From NCBI GenBank assembly GCA_048939265.1, contig JBHLPQ010000051.1, positions 1-20,447 of the forward strand: a stretch of DNA of 20,447 bases. Direction: 5' to 3'. The stretch is from Hodarchaeum sp048939265. GTDB taxonomy: Archaea > Asgardarchaeota > Heimdallarchaeia > Hodarchaeales > Hodarchaeaceae. Each line of letters starts with the position of its first letter. Position 1 is the first letter of the stretch. The notes under the pieces were generated by a model. That model was not told the DNA's origin. It saw nothing but the letters and a program-made list of their open reading frames with translations, and made no database searches. Positions 15,311 through 20,447 of this stretch are shown here, in pieces. The position numbers and the translations under genes were made by a program.

Positions 15311-16252
15311 CTATAAATAAAAAGTAAGTAATTTCATTATCCCCTCAATAAGAAAACCAAAAATACCCAATGTAATACAGCCTTTTAACATCTTCTTAGA
15401 GGGGGTGGAATTTTTTATTATTTCCTCCTCGGATCGATTGAAACATAAATAACCACAATAGATAATAATAATATCAATGATAAAAATCATTAAAATGAAT
15501 ATTGGATTTATGTAATAACCCAAAATAATTGGTAATGGATTGATGATTATTAAGAGTAATAGGATTAAGAATCCTAGATTTCGCGCTGGCTTAACTCCGT
15601 ATTTAAGAGCTACTGATTGGACATCTTTTATTTGATCACCATGTACGTCTTCAATATCTTTTATCACTTCTCGACCGACAATTATCAAAAAGGAAAATAC
15701 GACTGGAAATATCATTGTTTGAAAACTTCTCGTTAGAAATCCGCCATAAATAAATGGAATAGCAGTAAGAACACCAATCATCACATTTCCTGTGAATCCA
15801 GATCGTTTGAAGTAAATAGCATAAAGATATAGTAAGACACCTCCGAGAAGAGCAATAAGGGAAGCTATTAAATTAATCAGGAAAACCTCCCAGAAATTAA
15901 GAAGAGGAGTGAATACACCAATTATGAAAAGAAGGATTGAAAATCTCTTTGCTTGATTTATTGTCATTAATCCGGAGGGAAGAGGACGATGTGGAGCATT
16001 AATCTTATCGATCTCAATGTCAAAAACATCATTTATTGCATATCCTCCAACAGCAATTATTGAGGTCGCAAAATATCCAAGTACAATTCCTACAAGTTGA
16101 CTTTGGCTTAATGGCAGTTGGGTTTCACTAATTGCTGCAATCGCACCGATCACTACAGCAAAACCTGATAAGAAAGAATTCAAAGGCCGACTTATTAGAA
16201 TGAGAGCTTGTAAGGGTTGAGGTACCTTCCGAAGCATGCCCTTTATACTCAT
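15311..16252 (-). CDS. UbiA-family prenyltransferase, likely DGGGP synthase
   Basis: A 313-residue integral membrane prenyltransferase. The first Asp-rich motif is ND-x-x-D-x-x-x-D (Asn74, Asp75, Asp78, Asp82) followed by KINAPHRPLPSG, the form seen in archaeal digeranylgeranylglyceryl phosphate synthase. The second is in REVIKDIEDVHGDQIKD. About eight to nine hydrophobic helices cover the rest. The likely reaction adds a second geranylgeranyl chain to geranylgeranylglyceryl phosphate, the second ether bond of archaeal lipids. Other UbiA members (quinone or haem prenyltransferases) cannot be fully excluded, but PHRPLPSG and the short loops favour the lipid enzyme. It lies alone between the eS25 leader and the SPFH gene, which are on the same strand. 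Confidence 0.85.
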   Translation of the reverse strand: MSIKGMLRKVPQPLQALILISRPLNSFLSGFAVVIGAIAAISETQLPLSQSQLVGIVLGYFATSIIAVGGYAINDVFDIEIDKINAPHRPLPSGLMTINQAKRFSILLFIIGVFTPLLNFWEVFLINLIASLIALLGGVLLYLYAIYFKRSGFTGNVMIGVLTAIPFIYGGFLTRSFQTMIFPVVFSFLIIVGREVIKDIEDVHGDQIKDVQSVALKYGVKPARNLGFLILLLLIIINPLPIILGYYINPIFILMIFIIDIIIIYCGYLCFNRSEEEIIKNSTPSKKMLKGCITLGIFGFLIEGIMKLLTFYL

Positions 16253-16426
16253 ATGTTACAGCTCTAATCTTCTCTACGCCTTTCATGGAATCCATTTCAC
16301 ATTATTTTAATCTTGTGTACTTCTAAGAAAACTCCTCTTAGCTAATAATGAAAAAATTGTTGAAAAATAAGAATATGTCTTGAGAGTTAGTATATCTGAT
16401 CCACCTTGAGTTGAGGGTAAGAGGAT

Positions 16427-16457
16427 CATAAAAAAGAGAGGAAAAAGTAAAAAGAAT
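16427..16457 (-). terminator. T-rich terminator after the SPFH gene
   Basis: Directly after the SPFH stop, the minus strand reads as a pyrimidine run with several T-tracts (for example TTCTTTTTACTTTTTCC and CTCTTTTTT). This is typical of an archaeal U-tract terminator. Confidence 0.5.
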
Positions 16458-16460
16458 TGA

Positions 16461-17360
16461 CTATTCACTCGCTCCTTTTTTCTTCTTCTCAATTGGTAGA
16501 GGTTTTATTCCATATGCTCCTACAGGAGGAAGTCCACCACCAGAGTCTCCTTTACCATCAGTGGAGAAACCTACGATTGGAATATTCGCTGGAATCAACA
16601 TAATTGTTGCTCCTCCTTCTGTGGCAGCCTCAAAGAGGAGGTTAATCCATCGGAGCTCCATAGCAACAGGATTATCTATGTATTGGTTTGCTGCTTCTAT
16701 CATTCCTTTGGCAGCTTCTTTCTCTGCCTGTGAGAGAGTGATACGCGCCCTTCGCTCTCGTTCAGCTTCTGCTTGGCGAGAAATTGCCTCTTGTAAGCTC
16801 CCTGGAACCACTACATCACGAATTTCCACTGACATTATTTTTATCCCCCAATTTTCTGTTTTTTCATCCACAAGTTCTTGCATATGATGAGCAATCTTTT
16901 CTCGTTCTGCAAGTAACTCATCTAACTCCACTTGGCCTGTTACTTCTCGTAATGTTGTTTGAGCTACCCATTGGGTTGCAGATTGGTATTGTTCTACTTC
17001 AAGGATAGTTTTTTCCACATCGATCACTCTGAAGAAAAGAACAGCATCGATTGATACTGGAACATTGTCTCTGGTTAAGCTTTGTTCAGAACGAAAGGAA
17101 TAAGTCTGGATTCGTGTAGAGATGATCGAAGGGATTCTATCAATACCTGGTAGTATCCAAATCACACCTGGACCTTTAAGTCCTAGATAGCGGCCGAGTC
17201 GCAAAACAGGGGCCCTCTCCCATTCGCGGATTATCCGTATCCCACTGAGAACGTAGATAAGAATCAAAATGACTCCAAAGAACGCTAAGATCTCAATAAC
17301 AGGATCTACGCCTGGAATAATAAAACCTGCAAAAAAACTTCCTATATTCATGTTTATCAT
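16461..17360 (-). CDS. SPFH/stomatin-family membrane protein
   Basis: A 299-residue protein with one N-terminal membrane segment (about residues 20-41), then the SPFH (band 7) domain: REWERAPVLRLGRYLGLKGPG is the characteristic opening, followed by RDNVPVSIDAVLFFRV and the helix LREVTGQVELDELLAERE. A long Glu/Arg/Ala-rich coiled coil follows (SRQAEAERERRARI, about 205-235). The tail has Gly- and Lys-rich stretches. Stomatin/slipin proteins form ring or cage-like oligomers on membranes and often control proteases or channels. The usual NfeD protease partner is absent here. The Met4 start (17351) is an alternative. The gene is divergent from the cyclophilin-like gene, and a TATA-like sequence lies near 17411-17420 on its strand. 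Confidence 0.93.
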   Translation of the reverse strand: MINMNIGSFFAGFIIPGVDPVIEILAFFGVILILIYVLSGIRIIREWERAPVLRLGRYLGLKGPGVIWILPGIDRIPSIISTRIQTYSFRSEQSLTRDNVPVSIDAVLFFRVIDVEKTILEVEQYQSATQWVAQTTLREVTGQVELDELLAEREKIAHHMQELVDEKTENWGIKIMSVEIRDVVVPGSLQEAISRQAEAERERRARITLSQAEKEAAKGMIEAANQYIDNPVAMELRWINLLFEAATEGGATIMLIPANIPIVGFSTDGKGDSGGGLPPVGAYGIKPLPIEKKKKGASE

Positions 17361-17497
17361 CTTTTCTATACCTTTATTAGATTTCTTTCTGAGTAGAAAT
17401 GATAGAAAATCTTATTTAAGTTATTGGTAGTGGAACTATATATCACCTACCTCTGTACGGTTCATTAAAAGGTAATTTCAAAAAAAAACTGTGAAGT

Positions 17498-17511
17498 CGG
17501 ATTTAAATAAG
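17498..17511 (+). promoter_or_regulatory. TATA box of the cyclophilin-like gene
   Basis: A GATTTAAATAA sequence lies about 15-25 bases before the ATG at 17525. The spacing suggests a leaderless or very short-leader transcript. No strong ribosome binding site lies between, which agrees with that. Confidence 0.5.
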
Positions 17512-17524
17512 GGAAATTATCATT

Positions 17525-17938
17525 ATGTCTTTTAATCAATTTAGTGTTGAATTTTCAATCATCGGACATCCAATCGTTGGCCACGCAACATTTATACGAC
17601 AGTTATCTCCACAGACTGTAGCATTGATTCGTTATCGGTTACGAAAACCAATCCAATCTCGTGTTGTGGTTCGTAATGGAGAAATAAGCATACCTTTCAA
17701 GATTGGGCGAGCAGTTCCTGAAACACCAAAGAAGGAAGTTCAGCGGGGTGAGGTAGCCTATTGGCCTCAGAGTCAGACTCTAATCATTTTTCTTAAAGAT
17801 AAAAAGATTAACTATCCAGTGAATATTGTGGGAGCGATTGATTATAGTGAATTAAAATTCTTTGATCAACTCAGCATTGGAAAATCTATTAGACTGGAAA
17901 TGATTAAACCAACAATTGATGAAGAAGATTACCTTTGA
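17525..17938 (+). CDS. Cyclophilin-like fold protein (COG2164 type)
   Basis: A 137-residue single-domain protein. The segment RGEVAYWPQSQTLIIFL (74-90) followed by YPVNIVGAI matches the signature of the small archaeal/bacterial cyclophilin-like proteins (GD(V/I)AYWPPG...CIFFG...PVNVIG). The first half has two beta-strands and a short helix (SPQTVALIRYRL), as in that fold. These proteins adopt the cyclophilin barrel but lack clear peptidyl-prolyl isomerase active-site residues, and their function is not established. No signal peptide or membrane segment is seen. It ends eight bases before the convergent metallophosphoesterase gene. Confidence 0.78.
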   Translation: MSFNQFSVEFSIIGHPIVGHATFIRQLSPQTVALIRYRLRKPIQSRVVVRNGEISIPFKIGRAVPETPKKEVQRGEVAYWPQSQTLIIFLKDKKINYPVNIVGAIDYSELKFFDQLSIGKSIRLEMIKPTIDEEDYL

Positions 17939-17946
17939 ATCAAAGT

Positions 17947-18681
17947 TTATTGGCCAAAAAATAATCGTTCAGCAAGTCGGATAGGTAGCCCCACACGTTG
18001 GATTTCTCTTGCTACTTCCCGAATGTCATATTCTACACGAATCCAGTCAAGACGCATCGCTGAATTAGGATCAATTTCTATAATTCCCACAGAGGCTCGT
18101 GGGTCATTATCTCGAGGTTGTCCAACAGAACCAGGATTAAAAATGACTTTTCCGCTTGTTTTACTTTGATAAATAAAAGGAATATGAGTATGACCGACCA
18201 CAAGAACATGATTATCCCCGATCATATCCAATAACTCATCCTTCCGCTCTCTTGAGTCTTCTGGATATATATAATCTGCTAAATAGTCTTGAGGGGAAGC
18301 ATGAGTGAAGTATAGCTTGACACCACGTTCTGCAACTTCCAGATACTCATTTTTTGCTAGAATAGATAGAAATGTCTTATTATAGGTCGATAGCTGATCA
18401 AATGTCCAATGAACTGCTTCACCCGCCCATTTCTTAAATCCGTCTGCATTTCCTGTTGCACATGCAACATCGTGATTACCAATGACTGTAAGTGCAAATT
18501 CCTCTGCAATTTTACACATCTCATTGGGGTATGGGCCATATCCTACAATGTCCCCCAGACAAATAACATAGTCAATATTCTTCCCATAGAGTTCATTGAT
18601 CTTATCGTGAACTGCATAGTAAGCAGGGAGGTTACTATGAAGATCAGCGAGTATTAAAATTCGTAAAGGACGAGTTCCCAT
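17947..18681 (-). CDS. Calcineurin-like metallophosphoesterase (YfcE/MPP type)
   Basis: A phosphoesterase of 244 residues from the ATG used here. The dimetal motifs appear in order: DLHSN (Asp13, His15), GDIVGYGP, GNHD, THASP and GHTH, then the NPGSVGQPRD motif typical of YfcE-like single-domain enzymes. Family members hydrolyse phosphodiesters or phosphomonoesters; the substrate here is unknown. The start at 18681 places the protein just before RPLRILILADLH; an in-frame ATG at 18702 would add seven residues (MITCWCY) that are not family-like. The gene follows psmA on the same strand but is separated from it by a likely terminator. Confidence 0.9.
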   Translation of the reverse strand: MGTRPLRILILADLHSNLPAYYAVHDKINELYGKNIDYVICLGDIVGYGPYPNEMCKIAEEFALTVIGNHDVACATGNADGFKKWAGEAVHWTFDQLSTYNKTFLSILAKNEYLEVAERGVKLYFTHASPQDYLADYIYPEDSRERKDELLDMIGDNHVLVVGHTHIPFIYQSKTSGKVIFNPGSVGQPRDNDPRASVGIIEIDPNSAMRLDWIRVEYDIREVAREIQRVGLPIRLAERLFFGQ

Positions 18682-18745
18682 ATAACACCAACAAGTTATC
18701 AAAATAACTATTGGGATGAAGCTATTTAATCCTATTCTTAAGTCA

Positions 18746-18783
18746 TTTTTCTCTTTCGAGAAAAAAAGGAAGAAGAAGAAGAA
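18746..18783 (-). terminator. Hairpin and T-run terminator after psmA
   Basis: TTTTTCTC and GAGAAAAA form a perfect 8-base inverted repeat around TTTC (18746-18765). On the minus strand it is preceded by a C/T-rich run (18766-18780). It lies between the psmA stop and the metallophosphoesterase start, so it probably separates their transcripts. Confidence 0.55.
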
Positions 18784-19446
18784 TTAGTCTGCAGTTAAGA
18801 TATAAATCTCGACTTCCTTCTCTGTCAGAGGTTCCTTCTTCCCTAATGCGGAGGTTAATATCTCTAAAACGAGTTTTTTAGCGTCCTCTACTGCTAAACC
18901 TGTCTTATATTGTTTTCTTAGAGCATCAATCACCCGTTCATTACCACTACCAGCTGCATATGCATTTACGGCGAAAAAAGATCCCCCATTATCAACAAAG
19001 AATAATTGTGCTTGCTTATCCACGGGGCTAAATCCAGCGAGGATCAATGCAGTTCCGAACGGTCTTAGTCCACCTTGAATTGTGTGTCGGGCCATCAGAT
19101 CACCTAACCTCGAGGCTAACGCGCGTACAGAAATTTTTTCGCCATAAATTAACCGATGTTGTTGAGCTACAAGTCGTGATTGCCCAATGAGAAGATTTGA
19201 ATCAGTAGACAATCCAGAAGCTACTGCATAAAGGTTTTGGTCAATTTCCTGTATTTTATCTGGTCGAACAACGAGAGGGTCAAATAATGTCTCACCAGCA
19301 AGCAAAATTGTCTTATTGTCAAGAATCATACCGATAGCAGCAGCCCCTCTTTCTGATGCCTTGCGAGCATAAGAGAGTTGAACTAACTCTCCATCTGGGG
19401 ACCAAATAGCTGCACTTTTATCATAAGGAACACGAGAATCGTACAC
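18784..19446 (-). CDS. psmA: 20S proteasome alpha subunit
   Basis: The alpha-ring subunit of the archaeal 20S proteasome. The alpha signature is present: YDKSAAIWSPDGELVQLSYARKA, matching the [20 protein letters not shown] motif of helix H0. DKIQEID has the Lys that anchors the HbYX tail of activating ATPases, and GGLRPFGTALILAG is the later hallmark. It has no N-terminal catalytic Thr, as expected. The start is set at GTG 19446 because GAGGTGA, an excellent ribosome binding site, lies six bases upstream and overlaps the stop of the beta gene. The TTG at 19467 would need an added ICEVNQ. This gives 220 residues, slightly short for the family. It follows psmB, so the operon order is beta then alpha. 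Confidence 0.94.
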   Translation of the reverse strand: MYDSRVPYDKSAAIWSPDGELVQLSYARKASERGAAAIGMILDNKTILLAGETLFDPLVVRPDKIQEIDQNLYAVASGLSTDSNLLIGQSRLVAQQHRLIYGEKISVRALASRLGDLMARHTIQGGLRPFGTALILAGFSPVDKQAQLFFVDNGGSFFAVNAYAAGSGNERVIDALRKQYKTGLAVEDAKKLVLEILTSALGKKEPLTEKEVEIYILTAD

Positions 19447-19456
19447 TTGATTCACC

Positions 19457-20110
19457 TCACAAATCAATGTGGATTTCTTCAGCGACTTCTTCTTTCGTGC
19501 TGAAAATCAATCCATCAATTCCGTTTCCTGTTGCTACATCTCTACCAATTGCTGTCTTTAACGCAGTGATTGCGAGTTCTTTTGCCTTAGCCTTTGTTAA
19601 ATCAGGTTTCCATGATGATTCAAGAACACCCATAGCAAGAAGAGTTCCAGATCCAATTGCAATGTAATCTTCTTCTGAAAGAGACCCGCTTGGATCAAGA
19701 ACATACACGTGAGCCCCACGTCGATCTACTCCTCCGACTAAAAGTTGAACCCACCAGGGCTGATAACGACGGAATCCGCCATGAATAATAGTAGCTAAAA
19801 GGCTTGAAGCAACCTTAATACTGGGGTGGAAGCCATTTTCTAATTCATAGAGTCGTAATTCACTCTTCATTACATCAATAAGCGTTTGAGCGTCTGAAAC
19901 TAAGCCAGCAATTCCCATACCGGTATAATCGTTTAATTTATGTACTTTCTTTGCATGTTTGCTGGCAACGAAGGTTCCCGCTGATGCTCGTCGATCTGCA
20001 ACGATAATCATACCGTCTGCAAATTTTAGAGCGAGACCTGTTGTACCTGTTAGAAGTGGCATCTGATTAGGATTGCCAACATTTTGCATTGGATAAGTTG
20101 GAAAATTCAT
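19457..20110 (-). CDS. psmB: 20S proteasome beta subunit
   Basis: The catalytic beta-ring subunit, 217 residues. A 22-residue propeptide ends at Gly22, and cleavage would expose Thr23 as the N-terminal nucleophile (TTGLALKFADG). Counted from that Thr, Asp17 (ADRRAS) and Lys33 (KKVHKL) are in place, so the site looks active. GMGIAGLVSDAQTL and the RRYQPWWVQLLVGG and AIGSGT motifs follow. A GGAG sequence eight bases before the ATG supports the start. A TATA-like CAATATATTA lies about 75 bases upstream on the minus strand (near 20190). It is co-transcribed with psmA, whose GTG lies ten bases past this stop. The PAN/Rpt-type ATPase is not in the window. Confidence 0.96.
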   Translation of the reverse strand: MNFPTYPMQNVGNPNQMPLLTGTTGLALKFADGMIIVADRRASAGTFVASKHAKKVHKLNDYTGMGIAGLVSDAQTLIDVMKSELRLYELENGFHPSIKVASSLLATIIHGGFRRYQPWWVQLLVGGVDRRGAHVYVLDPSGSLSEEDYIAIGSGTLLAMGVLESSWKPDLTKAKAKELAITALKTAIGRDVATGNGIDGLIFSTKEEVAEEIHIDL

Positions 20111-20254
20111 GGTTAATTTCTCCTTACTTTACACTTTTCCTTCAATGCAAAGCTTTTCTTAACTTATTTGAGCTTATTTCTAAATGATAATATATTGACT
20201 GACTTTCAAGCGCTAGACTCAACCGAATCAATACTTTTCATCAAATGCAATAAT

Positions 20255-20270
20255 CTGGTAAAATAACCAG
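20255..20270. repeat. Short inverted repeat in the psmB upstream spacer
   Basis: CTGGT and ACCAG (5 base pairs) flank a 6-base AT-rich loop, about 145 bases before the psmB ATG and about 80 bases after the stop of the right-edge gene. It could be part of a terminator or a chance match. Confidence 0.25.
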
Positions 20271-20351
20271 CACAAAGCTAATAGAATTGAATTTTTATTG
20301 TTGAAAGTTAGGATTCACTGAGGAACCTTCGATCATGACTCTTTTGTGCTT

Positions 20352-20447
20352 CTAGAAATCGAGTGTTAACGCTGGTTTAGTTGGTTGAGCTCTTGGTGCT
20401 CTGTTTAATGGATCATCGAATTCATCGCTTTCAACTATATAAACTGA
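20352..20447 (-). CDS. C-terminal fragment of an unrecognised minus-strand gene (partial)
   Basis: Reading the minus strand from the window edge gives 31 codons ending in TAG (20352-20354). The residues begin SVYIVESDEFDDP, then a Pro/Arg/Ala-rich stretch (NRAPRAQP), and end PALTLDF. The acidic and Pro-rich composition suggests a disordered tail. The amino-acid-like composition and the lack of stops are consistent with coding, but the piece is short. I do not recognise the family. The gene continues beyond 20447 and lies upstream of psmB on the same strand; the 241-base spacer with its own TATA box suggests that it is a separate transcript. Confidence 0.55.
   Translation of the reverse strand, partial: SVYIVESDEFDDPLNRAPRAQPTKPALTLDF

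Noticed and set aside
16307..16492. A 61-residue hydrophobic minus-strand ORF overlapping the SPFH gene end
   Set aside because: It begins at TTG inside the SPFH Lys-rich tail, and its hydrophobic run is the read-through of the T-rich terminator. No independent ribosome binding site or conservation is visible.
20374..20425. A tRNA-like stretch (GTTTAGTTGGTTGAGC) near the right edge
   Set aside because: It resembles a D-arm, but no T-arm or acceptor stem follows. The minus strand is an open frame that ends in TAG, so a protein C-terminus explains it better.

Overview
The window reads as a chromosome segment of an archaeon, most likely an Asgard archaeon (Promethearchaeota). The archaeal signs are an HMf-type histone, two thermosome (group II chaperonin) subunits, RNA polymerase subunit Rpb6/RpoK, ribosomal proteins eS17 and eS25, a UbiA-type archaeal lipid prenyltransferase and a 20S proteasome alpha/beta pair. 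The Asgard sign is a full-length EAP30 (Vps22-like) protein of the ESCRT-II type at 4522-5211. AT-rich spacers, TATA-like boxes, GGTGA-type ribosome binding sites and T-run terminators fit archaeal expression. I cannot fix the Asgard class from this sequence alone. A run of 10 N at 14902-14911 marks an assembly gap inside the eS25 gene, so continuity across it is an assembly claim.

Layout. 1-3804 (+): histone, then a two-gene thermosome operon. 4110-7447 (+): rpoK, the EAP30 gene with an unrecognised 103-residue partner, eS17, then a tightly overlapping trio (KaiC/RecA-like ATPase, small zinc-ribbon protein, YkgJ-type cysteine-cluster protein). 7444-11544 (-): a three-gene run in the order TatD hydrolase, FAD glycerol-3-phosphate dehydrogenase, alkylglycerone-phosphate-synthase-like FAD oxidase. 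11694-13992 (+): a divergent SHMT-fold PLP enzyme, then a fusion of a GluRS N-terminal-like domain to a nucleotidyltransferase. 14002-17360 (-): HD hydrolase, eS25 (gapped), UbiA prenyltransferase and an SPFH/stomatin protein. 17525-17938 (+): cyclophilin-like protein. 17947-20110 (-): metallophosphoesterase and the psmB-psmA proteasome operon. The right edge holds the C-terminus of one more minus-strand gene.

How the genes fit together. Much of the window is core information processing and protein quality control: chromatin, transcription, translation, folding and degradation. Two parts stand out. One is membrane biology: EAP30, a stomatin homologue, an archaeal-type ether-lipid prenyltransferase, and a separate operon that pairs a G3P dehydrogenase with an AGPS-like enzyme, as is seen in bacterial/eukaryotic-type glycerol or ether-lipid metabolism. 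The other is a set of altered enzymes: the GluRS-N/nucleotidyltransferase fusion with a changed metal-binding residue, and the SHMT relative that lacks the catalytic-Glu loop. Several perfect inverted repeats lie in the intergenic regions, notably in the EAP30 leader, between the divergent tatD and SHMT-like genes, and in the eS25 leader.
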